64,000 bases of DNA. Source: Parahoeflea olei (GTDB lineage Bacteria; Pseudomonadota; Alphaproteobacteria; Rhizobiales; Rhizobiaceae). The notes under the pieces were generated by a model that did no database searches, was not told the DNA's origin, and was given only the letters and a program-made list of their open reading frames with translations. Positions 51,929 through 61,120 of the stretch are shown in pieces (position 1 is the stretch's first letter; every line of letters starts with the position of its first letter). The translations under genes were made by a program, and so were the position numbers. The stretch lies in NCBI RefSeq assembly GCF_001703635.1, contig NZ_LQZT01000042.1:243566-307565 (forward strand). Reading direction: 5' to 3'.

Positions 51929-52067
51929 TGAGACAAGCTGCTCCGGGCCTTTGCGCACCCGCCGCCCCCCTTCCCGGCAGGCTGCAACCGGGCCGCTGCG
52001 ACCACCCCGCAAGCCCGCCCCGCGGCAGCGCCGCCGGCATCCGTAAGTTGGGGAAAACCGCAAAAAG

Positions 52068-52120
52068 GAATCACCTTGATTCGGCTGACTCTTGTCACGG
52101 AGTCAGGCGGACACTAGGTT
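52068..52120 (+). promoter_or_regulatory. gcrA promoter with clustered GANTC methylation sites
   Basis: A -35 TTGTCA (52092-52097) and -10 TAGGTT (52115-52120) are 17 bases apart. GANTC sites occur at 52068-52072, 52078-52082, 52087-52091 and 52100-52104, the last within the spacer; a fifth is at 52209-52213. GANTC is the CcrM methylation target, and GcrA acts at sigma-70 promoters with such sites. Methylation control of gcrA itself is therefore likely. Confidence 0.6.
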
Positions 52121-52250
52121 AGGGACATGAAATAGACGTTCGCGGCGGACACTATTCACCTCACAGTAACCGAGCGTTTGAGTTCCGGTCGTCCGGGGCA
52201 TGGTGAGGGATTCTGCCGTCCCGGAATGCGGGACACAGGGAGACTATGGC

Positions 52251-52778
52251 ATGAACTGGACTGACGAAAGGGTCGAAAGGCTCAAGAAACTCTGGGCGGA
52301 CGGGCTCAGTGCAAGCCAGATCGCGGCACAGCTTGGCGGCGTGAGCCGCAACGCGGTGATCTGCAAGGTGCACAGGCTCAACCTCCCCGGCCGCGCCAAG
52401 AGCGGCGGACAGGCCTCCGTTCGCACCAAGCGCACCACCACCGCACCGCGCGCCCCCGCCTATGCCGGTCGCACGGCGACGCAGACGACGACCCGCACCG
52501 TGAGCCGGTCGAGCGGCAGCGCGCAGCTCAAGCAGGATCTCGACGTGGTCGCGGTCGAGGATGTCGATACCCGCCCGATCGAGGACGTGGTGGTGCCGAT
52601 CTCGCGCCGGCTGACGCTGGTGGAACTGTCGGAGCGGACCTGCAAATGGCCGATCGGCGACCCGCTGCAGGAAGGCTTCCATTTCTGCGGCAACGATTCC
52701 GGCGAAGCCTCGCCCTATTGCGGCTATCACGCCAAGCTGGCGTTCCAGCCCACCAACGAGCGCAAGCGCGCCCGCTGA
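52251..52778 (+). CDS. gcrA: Cell cycle regulator GcrA
   Basis: A 175-residue GcrA protein. The N-terminal helix-turn-helix is diagnostic (MNWTDERVERLKKLWADG, then ASQIAAQLGGVSRNAVICK). A variable basic, Thr/Ala-rich linker follows, and the C-terminal sigma-70-interacting domain contains RTCKWPIGDP, FHFCGN and SPYCGYHAKLAF, with four Cys/His residues that may bind metal. GcrA joins RNA polymerase holoenzyme at CcrM-methylated promoters and drives mid-cycle transcription. The promoter in front is unusually rich in GANTC sites, fitting its own cell-cycle control. Confidence 0.97.
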   Translation: MNWTDERVERLKKLWADGLSASQIAAQLGGVSRNAVICKVHRLNLPGRAKSGGQASVRTKRTTTAPRAPAYAGRTATQTTTRTVSRSSGSAQLKQDLDVVAVEDVDTRPIEDVVVPISRRLTLVELSERTCKWPIGDPLQEGFHFCGNDSGEASPYCGYHAKLAFQPTNERKRAR

Positions 52779-52876
52779 CCCTGGCCCTCACGGCGCGCAC
52801 GGGCCGGCAGCGCTTCGACGCTTTTGACCGCCGTGGCGCCTGCCTGTGCCGCCCCCCTTGCCGAAAGCCGGTTCCG

Positions 52877-53194
52877 ATGCGCCAGATCCCGATTGCCGTT
52901 GCCACCCTGATTGCCATCTCGGCGCCCGCAGCTGCATCTTCGGACGACGCCTGGGCGGAATTTGCGGAGAAGGTTCGCGTCGCCTGTCTCGAAGCCGCCG
53001 CGCCGATGCTCGAGACCGCGGAAGCCGTGGTCGATCCCTTCGGGTCCGAGAGCTTCGGCCTGGCGGTGCTGACCGGACGGGTCAAGGGCGCGGACGCCAC
53101 GGCAAGCTATATCTGCATCATGGACAAGCAGACCGGAGCTGTCGAACTCGGCAGCGAACTTCCCTCCGAGGTCCTTTCCGTCACCGTGCAGTGA
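52877..53194 (+). CDS. Secreted protein, function unknown
   Basis: A 105-residue protein with a signal peptide (MRQIPIAVATLIAISAPAAA) and a small periplasmic domain with two Cys residues (VRVACLEAA and ASYICIMDKQTG), likely a disulfide pair. The C-terminal part (SYICIMDKQTGAVELGSEL) resembles small rhizobial exported proteins of unknown role. The ATG at 52877 gives a clean signal peptide. It lies 98 bases after gcrA on the same strand and is convergent with phoB. No function is proposed. Confidence 0.75.
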   Translation: MRQIPIAVATLIAISAPAAASSDDAWAEFAEKVRVACLEAAAPMLETAEAVVDPFGSESFGLAVLTGRVKGADATASYICIMDKQTGAVELGSELPSEVLSVTVQ

Positions 53195-53248
53195 TGGAGA
53201 CAGCCCCTGCGGGGCTCACGCAGCCGCGGCGTGGCTTGAAGGCGGCAG

Positions 53249-53938
53249 TCAGCTCTCGATCGAATAGCCGGCGCCGCGCACGGTGCGGATGATGTCGCGC
53301 ATGCCGGACAGATTGACAGCCTTGCGCAGTCGCCCGACATGGACGTCGACGGTGCGCTCGTCGACATAGACGTCATGCCCCCAGACGCCATCGAGCAGCT
53401 GCGCGCGCGAATAGACGCGGCTTGGCGAACTCATCAGATATTCGAGCAGACGGAACTCGGTGGGGCCGAGCTTGACGTCGCGGCCGCGCCGGCGCACCCG
53501 GTGGGTCTCGCGGTCGAGCTCGACATCGCCGACCTTGAGAATACTCGAAATCACCTCCGGCCGGGCCCGGCGCAGCATGGCGCGCACGCGGGCAAGCAGC
53601 TCGGGCGTGGAGAACGGCTTGACCACGTAATCGTCAGCCCCGGTGGCAAGCCCCCGGACCCGTTCGCTCTCCTCGCCGCGGGCCGTCAGCATGATGATCG
53701 GCAGCCGCTCGGTCTCGGGCCGGGCGCGCAGCCGACGGCACAGTTCGATGCCGGAAATGCCGGGAAGCATCCAGTCGAGGATCAGGAGATCGGGAACCCG
53801 CTCCTGCAGGCGGATTTCGGCCTCGTCACCGCGCAACACGGTATCGACCTCATAGCCTTCGGCCTCGAGATTGTAGCGCAGGAGAACGGACAGTGCTTCC
53901 TCGTCCTCCACAACGGTTATACGGGGGCTCATTGCCAT
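53249..53938 (-). CDS. phoB: Phosphate regulon response regulator PhoB
   Basis: A 229-residue OmpR-type regulator. The receiver domain has the acidic VVEDEEAL, the acceptor Asp in LLILDWMLPGISG and the Lys in DDYVVKPFSTPEL. The winged helix ends in ERTVDVHVGRLRKAV and IRTVRGAGYS. Phosphorylated by PhoR when phosphate is low, it activates Pho-box promoters, including the one before pstS here. It is the last gene of the leftward phosphate cluster. ATG codons at 53938 and 53932 are both possible starts. Confidence 0.97.
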   Translation of the reverse strand: MAMSPRITVVEDEEALSVLLRYNLEAEGYEVDTVLRGDEAEIRLQERVPDLLILDWMLPGISGIELCRRLRARPETERLPIIMLTARGEESERVRGLATGADDYVVKPFSTPELLARVRAMLRRARPEVISSILKVGDVELDRETHRVRRRGRDVKLGPTEFRLLEYLMSSPSRVYSRAQLLDGVWGHDVYVDERTVDVHVGRLRKAVNLSGMRDIIRTVRGAGYSIES

Positions 53939-53960
53939 GGCTTGCTACCTCATGCGCTCC

Positions 53961-54683
53961 TTACGCCGCCCCGGGAGGGGGCGCGATCATGCTGGCCGTC
54001 TCGTCGTCCTTCGGCCGCTCGGCCGCGAGCTGCTCGCCGGTGGCGACGTAATAGACCGTCTCCGCGATGTTGGTGGCATGGTCGCCGATGCGCTCGATGT
54101 TCTTGGCGCAGAACAGCAGATGCGTGCAGGCGGTGATGTTGCGCGGGTCTTCCATCATGTAGGTCAGCAATTCGCGGAACAGCGAGGTGTAGATCGCGTC
54201 GATCTCCTCGTCCCGTTCGCGGATCGAATTGGCCAGCGTCGGTGAGCGCGTGGCGAAGGCGTCGAGCACTTCCTTGAGCTGGGTCAGGGCCAGTTCGGCC
54301 AGATGCTCGAGCCCGCGCACCAGTTTGCGCGGCTGCGCCATGGTATGGACCGCGATCACCCGCTTGGCGATGTTCTTGCCGAGATCGCCCACGCGCTCGA
54401 GATCGGAGGCAATCCGGATCGAGCCGATGATCTCGCGCAGGTCGGAGGCCATCGGCTGGCGCTTGGCGATGATGATCACGGCCTTGTCGTAGACTTCACG
54501 CTCGCCATTGTCGAGCAGCAGGTCCTCGGAGATGACGCGCTGGGCGGAGGCGGTGTCGGCGTTGACGAGCGCCGCGACCGCATCCGCAACCATGCGTTCG
54601 GCGATGCCGCCCATTTCCGACAGGCGCCGGACGAGGAAGCGGAGTTCGTCATCATAGGAGGTGACGGTATGGGCTTCGGGCAT
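53961..54683 (-). CDS. phoU: Phosphate signalling protein PhoU
   Basis: A 240-residue all-helical protein made of two similar three-helix bundles. The acidic metal-binding motifs are visible, for example RIASDLERVGDLGKNIAKR in the first half and AKNIERIGDHATNIAE in the second. PhoU links the Pst transporter to PhoR and restrains PhoB signalling when phosphate is plentiful. The ATG at 54683 lies behind AAGGATC; an in-frame TTG 15 bases upstream covers the ribosome site. It lies between pstB and phoB with short gaps. Confidence 0.96.
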   Translation of the reverse strand: MPEAHTVTSYDDELRFLVRRLSEMGGIAERMVADAVAALVNADTASAQRVISEDLLLDNGEREVYDKAVIIIAKRQPMASDLREIIGSIRIASDLERVGDLGKNIAKRVIAVHTMAQPRKLVRGLEHLAELALTQLKEVLDAFATRSPTLANSIRERDEEIDAIYTSLFRELLTYMMEDPRNITACTHLLFCAKNIERIGDHATNIAETVYYVATGEQLAAERPKDDETASMIAPPPGAA

Positions 54684-54729
54684 TTTAAGATCCTTCAAAC
54701 CTGAATTGGGGATGCGAGGGGCGGTCGCA

Positions 54730-55545
<816 letters not shown>

Positions 55546-55609
55546 CTCCGTCTTCCCTTCGTCAATCTAGCACAGTCAGGGTCTGGGTGGTTGTGTCCTT
55601 GTCCTGCGG

Positions 55610-56946
55610 CTACCAGCGACGCTCGAAGCGACGGCGCAACAGGATGGCGATGGCGTTCATAATGACAAGGAAAATCAGAAGAACGATGATGGCGCCCGAC
55701 GCACGCTCGACAAAGGCCGGGTCGCCGCGCTGGGTCCAGTTGTAGACCTGCACCGGCAGCGCCGAAGCCGGATCGAAGAAGCCTTCGGGCGGCGCGCCCG
55801 GGTATTCCCGCACGAAGGCCACCATGCCGATCAGCAAGAGCGGCGCGGTTTCGCCGAGCGCCTGGGCCAGGCCGATGATGGTGCCGGTGAGGATGCCCGG
55901 CGCGGCGAGCGGCAGGATGTGGTGGAAGATCGCCTGCATCTTCGAGGCGCCGATGCCGAGCGCGGCGTCGTTGATCGAGGGCGGCACCGCCTTGAGTGCC
56001 GCGCGCGTGGCGATGATGATGGTGGGCAGCGTCATCAGCGTGAGCACGAGCCCGCCGACCACCGGCGCCGACTGCGGCAGGCCGACGAAATTGATGAAGA
56101 TCGCCAGGCCCAGGATACCGAACACGATCGAGGGGACCGCGGCGAGATTGGCGATATTGACCTCGATCAGGTCGGTCCAGCGGTTCTGCGGCGCGAATTC
56201 CTCGAGATAGATCGAGGCGGCGACGCCGATCGGCAGCGACAGCACCAGCACGATCACCATCATGTAGGCCGAACCGAGGATGGCGACGCCGAGGCCTGCG
56301 GCTTCCGGCCGCGTGTCGGAGGCGTCGGGCGCGGTGAAGAAATTCCAGTTGAACTGCTGGCGCAGGATGCCCGCCCTCTTGAGCGCGTCGGCAAGCCTGA
56401 GCTGGCCCGGCGTGACATTGCTGTCGAGCTCGGCCGAAGCCATGGTGACGCGGCCCTTGTAGTAGCCGTCGATGCGCCCGGAGGCCAGGAGACCGTGGAA
56501 CCGATCCTGTCGGGGTTCGCGAGCACGTAGCGGCGCAACTCGCCCGGCGCTTCCTGCGAGATCAGCTTGAAGGCGTCGCCTGCGCTCACGCCGTCGATCG
56601 AAATCCCGGCCGAGGCAAGCTTCTCCGTCATCGCCGCCTTGATCAGCGGCTGCAGCGTGAAGGTGGTGATCTTCTCGATGTCCTGCGGAGCGCGGTTGCC
56701 GTTCTTGTCGAGCTTGGCGGCATCGAGCGCGATGTCGAGCGAGATATAGGTCTGGCTGAAGGACGACAGGCCGTTCGACAGGATCGAGGTCATGAGCCCG
56801 ACCAGCGCGAGAATTCCGAACACGACGGCGGCGAGGCCCAGCATGCGGAACCGGCGTTCGGCTGCCTGGCGCTTGCGGGTGCGCGCGCCGACCCTGAGAA
56901 GCGATCTGGCTTCCAGGCCGGCCGCGTTGGCGGTGACGTCGGTCAT
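55610..56946 (-). pseudogene. pstA: Phosphate ABC transporter permease PstA, broken by a single-base frameshift
   Basis: The gene is recognisable over its whole length but in two frames. From the ATG at 56946 (MTDVTANAAGLE) the N-terminal cytoplasmic-membrane and periplasmic region reads to PDRIGSTV. From there the family sequence continues in another frame (LASGRIDGYYKGRVTMA onward) through the permease helices to ERRW at 55610. The break lies at 56488-56491: two bases remain between the GTC and CTG codons where three are needed. The 1337-base span is one base short of 445 codons. The permease domain shows the EAA-like loop NDAALGIGASKMQAIFHHILP. A sequencing error, a true mutation or a -1 slip are possible. 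Its start overlaps the pstC stop. Confidence 0.9.
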
Positions 56947-58403
56947 TCGTACTGCTCCCGGTATTTGCGCACGATGTAGAGCGCGACAATGTTGAGCGCG
57001 AGGGTAAAGACGAACAGCGTCAGCCCGAGCGCGAAGGCCACGAGGGTCTCGGGGCTTGCGAATTCGGTGTCGCCGGTGAGCTGGCTCACGATCTTGACGG
57101 TGACGGTGGTCATGGCCTCGAACGGATTGAGATCGAGCCTGGCCGCTGCGCCGGCCCCCATCACCACGATCATGGTTTCGCCGATGGCGCGGCTGGCGGC
57201 CAGCAGGAAGGCGCCGACGATGCCGGGCAGCGCGGCGGGCAGGATCACCTGCTTGATGGTTTCCGACTGGGTGGCGCCAAGCCCGTAGGAGCCGTCGCGC
57301 ATGGATTGCGGAACCGCGTTGATGATGTCGTCCGACAGCGAGGAAATGAACGGGATCAGCATGATCCCCATCACCAGGCCGGCCGTCATCACCGAGGAGG
57401 AAGAGCTGCCGAGCCCGAGCGGCTGCGCGATCCAGTCGCGCAGGAACGGCCCCACCGTGATCAGGGCGAACAGACCGTAGACGATGGTGGGGATGCCCGC
57501 GAGCACCTCGATCGCCGGCTTGGCGAAGCTGCGCAGCGTGCCGCCGGCATATTCGGCGAGGTAGATGGCGATCATCAGGCCGATCGGCACCGCCACGAGA
57601 AGCGCGACAAAGGAGACATAGAGCGTGCCCCACAACAGCGGCAGGAAGCCGAGATCGGATCCGCCGCGGAACTGCGGGTTCCAGGTGGTGGACAAGAAGA
57701 ACTTGCTCGCCGGGTACATCTTGAAGAAGGAGATCGATTCAAACAGCAGCGAGCCGACGATGCCGACCGTGGTGAGGATCGCGACCAGCGACGAGCCCAT
57801 CAGCAGGGCGGTGACGAAGGTCTCGCTGACATTGCGGGCACGCAGGCTCGGGCTGATGCGCGCCCAGGACCAGAGCGCGAAGCCGAGTGCCACAACCAGC
57901 ACCGCGATGTCGCGGGCGAGCGTCGCGGCCGTGTCGATGTCGCGATAGGCCTTGGCCGCCTTGAAAACCACCGGCGAGACATCGGACCCGAGCGCCACGC
58001 CGACAGTGGCGAGCCGCGTGCGCACATTGGTCAGGTCCGCGCGCATGTCGCTCAGGTCGGCTTCGCTGACGCCGCCCTGTGCCGCGAGAAGCCCGAGACC
58101 GTCGGCGATGCGGCGCACATCGACCATCACCAGGCTCTTTGCCCCGCCCGCAGGCACCGACGCCTCCGGGATCATGTCCGAGATGCTGTTTTCGATCACC
58201 ACCGGCTGCAGGAACAGCCAGGCCGCCAGCAGGAACAGCGCCGGCACGGCGGTGAACAGGGCTACCGACTGGCCGTAGTAACCAACCAGCGAATGCAGTT
58301 TCCGGCCGTCCCGCTCCGATGTCTTCAGGGCGCGCTGCCGGCCCATGAAATAGCCGATCGCGGCCAACCCGAGCACGATGAGTACGAGAATGCCCAGTGT
58401 CAT
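56943..58403 (-). CDS. pstC: Phosphate ABC transporter permease PstC, long form
   Basis: A 486-residue permease. The N-terminal 200 residues form the extension typical of alphaproteobacterial PstC: an initial helix, a second helix (ALFTAVPALFLLAAWLFL) and a periplasmic helical loop. The permease domain follows, with IPTIVYGLFALITVGPFL and the ATPase-contacting loop GSYGLGATQSETIKQVILPAAL. It forms the phosphate channel with PstA. Its stop overlaps the pstA start by four bases, so the two subunits are made in step. The pstS gene lies 106 bases upstream. Confidence 0.96.
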   Translation of the reverse strand: MTLGILVLIVLGLAAIGYFMGRQRALKTSERDGRKLHSLVGYYGQSVALFTAVPALFLLAAWLFLQPVVIENSISDMIPEASVPAGGAKSLVMVDVRRIADGLGLLAAQGGVSEADLSDMRADLTNVRTRLATVGVALGSDVSPVVFKAAKAYRDIDTAATLARDIAVLVVALGFALWSWARISPSLRARNVSETFVTALLMGSSLVAILTTVGIVGSLLFESISFFKMYPASKFFLSTTWNPQFRGGSDLGFLPLLWGTLYVSFVALLVAVPIGLMIAIYLAEYAGGTLRSFAKPAIEVLAGIPTIVYGLFALITVGPFLRDWIAQPLGLGSSSSSVMTAGLVMGIMLIPFISSLSDDIINAVPQSMRDGSYGLGATQSETIKQVILPAALPGIVGAFLLAASRAIGETMIVVMGAGAAARLDLNPFEAMTTVTVKIVSQLTGDTEFASPETLVAFALGLTLFVFTLALNIVALYIVRKYREQYE

Positions 58404-58509
58404 GTCATAGTCGCCTGGCTGAGGTGAAGGGCATGCCGTCGAAAACGGGCGACCCTGCCATGGAAAGACTGGGGCGGCGCCTGGCGCCGCCCCTCGATCG
58501 CGGTGAGGA

Positions 58510-59538
58510 TCAGTTCAGCGGGCCCATCGGGGTCCGGTTCTTGACCATTTCCTGGGTCTTGGCGAGTTCCGGATCGGAGACCAGGCCATAGGCGGCCAGC
58601 GGACCGTCGGGACCGGCGATTTCGTCGGACACGAAGAACTCGATGTATTCCTGCAGGCCCGGGATCACGTCGAGATGCGCGTTCTTGACGTAGAAGTAGA
58701 GCGGACGCGAGACCGGATACTCGCCCGAGGCGATGGTTTCGGTCGAGGGCGTCACGCCCGACATGGTGCCCACGCGCAGCTTGTCGGTGTTGTTTTCGTA
58801 GAACGAGAGGCCGAACACGCCGATGGCGTTCTTGTTGGCGTCGATGCGGGCCAGCGTTTCGGTGTAGTCGCCGTCGATGTCGACCGACACGCCGTCGGTG
58901 CGCAGCGCGGTGCAGCCCTTGGCCTTCTCGTCGCCTGCAGCCTTGAAGGCTTCGGCAGCGCCGGTGGCTTCGCAGCCGGCTTCGAGAACCTTCACGTCGA
59001 AGACTTCACGGGTGCCGTGCTTGGTGCCGGGGATGAAGGCGAGGATGTCCTGGGCGGGGAGATCCGGGTTGACGTCGGCCCAGGTCTTGGCGGTGTTGTC
59101 GACCAACTGACCGTCCTTGACCACCTTGGCGGCCAGCGCGTTGTACCAGTCGGCCGGGGTGAAGGCGAATTCGGCGCCGTTGATGTCGGAGGCAAACACG
59201 ATGCCGTCATAACCGATCCGCACTTCCTGGATTTCGGTCACGCCGTTCTGCGCGCACAGGTCGATATCGGACTGCTTGATGCGCGACGACGAGTTGGCGA
59301 TGTCGATGGTGTTTTCACCCACGCCCTCGCACAGCTTCTTGCGGCCGGCGCCCGAACCGCCCGATTCGACGACCGGGGTGGGGTAGCTGAAGTTTTCGCC
59401 GAAGGCTTCGGCAACGATCGAGGCATAGGGCAGAACCGTGGAGGAACCGGCGATCTGGATCTGGTCGCGGGCAACGGCAGCGCCGGCGAAGGTGGTGGAA
59501 GCCACCAGTGCGGCTGCAGCGAATTTGAGTGCGGTCAT
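58510..59538 (-). CDS. pstS: Phosphate-binding protein PstS
   Basis: A 342-residue periplasmic binding protein. The signal peptide ends near AGAAVARD, and the mature protein opens with IQIAGSSTVLPYASIVAEAF, whose Ser-Ser-Thr binds phosphate. Other binding segments are VESGGSGAGRKKLCEG and IDIANSSSRI. It delivers phosphate to PstCAB. The first gene of the phosphate-induced transcript, it lies about 100 bases after a three-unit Pho box. The leader also contains a perfect nine-pair hairpin. Confidence 0.96.
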   Translation of the reverse strand: MTALKFAAAALVASTTFAGAAVARDQIQIAGSSTVLPYASIVAEAFGENFSYPTPVVESGGSGAGRKKLCEGVGENTIDIANSSSRIKQSDIDLCAQNGVTEIQEVRIGYDGIVFASDINGAEFAFTPADWYNALAAKVVKDGQLVDNTAKTWADVNPDLPAQDILAFIPGTKHGTREVFDVKVLEAGCEATGAAEAFKAAGDEKAKGCTALRTDGVSVDIDGDYTETLARIDANKNAIGVFGLSFYENNTDKLRVGTMSGVTPSTETIASGEYPVSRPLYFYVKNAHLDVIPGLQEYIEFFVSDEIAGPDGPLAAYGLVSDPELAKTQEMVKNRTPMGPLN

Positions 59539-59567
59539 GGATATCTCCCGTCATGGGTCAGGGTGGC

Positions 59568-59588
59568 AAGGCCCTGTGACAGGGCCTT
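59568..59588 (-). promoter_or_regulatory. Hairpin in the pstS leader
   Basis: A perfect nine-pair stem, AAGGCCCTG with CAGGGCCTT, and a three-base loop, between the Pho box and the pstS start (about 30 bases upstream of the ATG). No T-run follows on the pstS strand. It may stabilise the abundant pstS message or partly stop transcripts from phoR. Confidence 0.55.
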
Positions 59589-59640
59589 CGTGTCAGCCAT
59601 CTAAGGCTGCCCCTTTCTAGGCCCTTCGAGATTCCGTTTT

Positions 59641-59669
59641 ATGACAGTATCATCACTGTTTTATGACAT
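59641..59669 (-). promoter_or_regulatory. Pho box (PhoB binding site), three direct units
   Basis: Read leftward, three 7-base units repeat every 11 bases: ATGTCAT (59669-59663), CAGTGAT (59658-59652) and CTGTCAT (59647-59641), separated by the AT-rich spacers AAAA and GATA. This matches the known CTGTCAT-N4 Pho box design. It sits between phoR and pstS, so pstS onward can be induced separately from phoR. Confidence 0.88.
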
Positions 59670-59684
59670 ATCATGCCATTGATA

Positions 59685-60995
59685 TTACTTGTATATTTCC
59701 TTGATCGCATCTGTTCGTGCGGTTTCGGCCGGGCTGAATTTGACAGTGAAGGACGATCCCTCTCCGGGAACGGACTTGATGATCAGCCGCGCACGGTGGC
59801 GGGTGAGAATGTGCTTGACGATGGCCAGCCCCAGCCCGGTGCCCTTCTTGGTGCGGCTGGTCTCGACATCGACGCGGTAGAACCGTTCGGTCAGGCGCGG
59901 CACATGCTCCTTGGGGATGCCCGGCCCGAAGTCCCTGACGGTGACGAGCGGGCCCTCGCCCTCCGGCCGGGTGACCAGGATCTCCACCCGCTTGCCGGAC
60001 TGGCCGTATTTGCAGGCGTTCTCGACCAGGTTCGAAAACACCTGGATCAGTTCATCCACGTCGCCGGTCACGACCGCCGGCGCCTCCGGCAGGCTGAGCT
60101 CGATCACAATGCCCAGATCGTCGGCCATCGGCTTGAGCGTATCGACCACATGGGTGACGGTCTTGCCCAGGTCGACCGAACCTTCGGGGGCGACATGGGC
60201 GCGCATTTCCAGCCGCGACAGCGACAACAGGTCATCAATCAGCCGCGCCATCCGCTGCGCCTGTTCGAGCATGATGCCGAAGAACTGGTCGCGGGCCTTT
60301 TCATCGCCCCGTGCCGGGCCCTGCATGGTCTCGATGAACCCCATCAGCGAGGCCAGCGGCGTGCGCAGCTCGTGGCTGGCATTGGCGACGAAATCGGTGC
60401 GCATCCGGTCCATCCGCCGCGCTTCGGTCATGTCCCGGAAGGTCATCACATAGAGCCGCCGGGCGGGCTCGGCCGCGGGATTGACGGGAGCCACGCGGAC
60501 CTCGTGCCAGCGTTCGGAGGGAACGCGCTCGCTGTGCTCGATGCTTTCCGGTATGCCGCGCGCCACCACCCGGGCGACGAGATCAAGGATCACCGGCGAG
60601 CGGATGCGCGCCGACAGCGCCGCCCGTTGCGGGAAGTCGCCGATCAGCGTCCGCGCCGACAGGTTCTGGTGCACCACCTGGGTTTCCCGGTCGAACACGA
60701 TGGTGGGAAGGTCGAGCGCCTCGATCAGCGCAAAGCCGGAGTGGTGGGCAGCGACGCTGGTGCTGCGGGCACGCGCCCGGGCGCGGCTGGCCTCGCGGCC
60801 CGTCGGCCAGACCAGGAGCCCGATGGCGAAAACCAGATAGACGGCGATCGCCTCCCAGGCCTCAAGCCCTGCCAGAACCGCGGCGACCGCGACCACCAGC
60901 CCGACCCCGAGCGGGCGCACCAGGCCGCGCGCACGCGCCGCCAGACGCGGTTTCGCCTGCGGTTCACCGGTCGGATCCTGCCTGGTATCGGTCAT
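59685..60995 (-). CDS. phoR: Phosphate regulon sensor histidine kinase PhoR
   Basis: A 436-residue membrane kinase. Two close hydrophobic helices near the N-terminus (GVGLVVAVAAVLAG and IAVYLVFAIGLLVW) have almost no periplasmic loop, as usual for PhoR. A PAS domain follows (FALIEALDLPTIVFDRETQV). The H-box is VANASHELRTPLASL; ATPase motifs are VENACKYG, RDFGPGIP and GTGLGLAIVKHIL. It phosphorylates PhoB, with input from PhoU and the Pst complex rather than direct phosphate sensing. The ATG at 60995 follows GGGAG; a longer in-frame start exists. It lies upstream of the pst genes and is divergent from ppk2. Confidence 0.96.
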   Translation of the reverse strand: MTDTRQDPTGEPQAKPRLAARARGLVRPLGVGLVVAVAAVLAGLEAWEAIAVYLVFAIGLLVWPTGREASRARARARSTSVAAHHSGFALIEALDLPTIVFDRETQVVHQNLSARTLIGDFPQRAALSARIRSPVILDLVARVVARGIPESIEHSERVPSERWHEVRVAPVNPAAEPARRLYVMTFRDMTEARRMDRMRTDFVANASHELRTPLASLMGFIETMQGPARGDEKARDQFFGIMLEQAQRMARLIDDLLSLSRLEMRAHVAPEGSVDLGKTVTHVVDTLKPMADDLGIVIELSLPEAPAVVTGDVDELIQVFSNLVENACKYGQSGKRVEILVTRPEGEGPLVTVRDFGPGIPKEHVPRLTERFYRVDVETSRTKKGTGLGLAIVKHILTRHRARLIIKSVPGEGSSFTVKFSPAETARTDAIKEIYK

Positions 60996-61120
60996 CTGGC
61001 GGTGGCTCCCCTGCCGCGCGAAACGTTGACGTGCCCCCTTGTTTAGCCGCACTGCTTGAAATCACAATGACGATATGCCCCTTTCAGGATTGATGGCCCA
61101 GCGATCGGAGGACAACGCCC

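Larger units (their letters stand above)
51771..52250. other. Divergent intergenic region argD / gcrA
   Basis: A 480-base non-coding stretch. Its left third carries the leftward argD promoter and a hairpin; its right part carries the gcrA promoter and five GANTC sites, described separately. The middle (51945-52045) is GC-rich with no feature I can support. The gcrA start follows GGGAGACTATGGC. No small gene or structured RNA was recognised. Confidence 0.6.
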
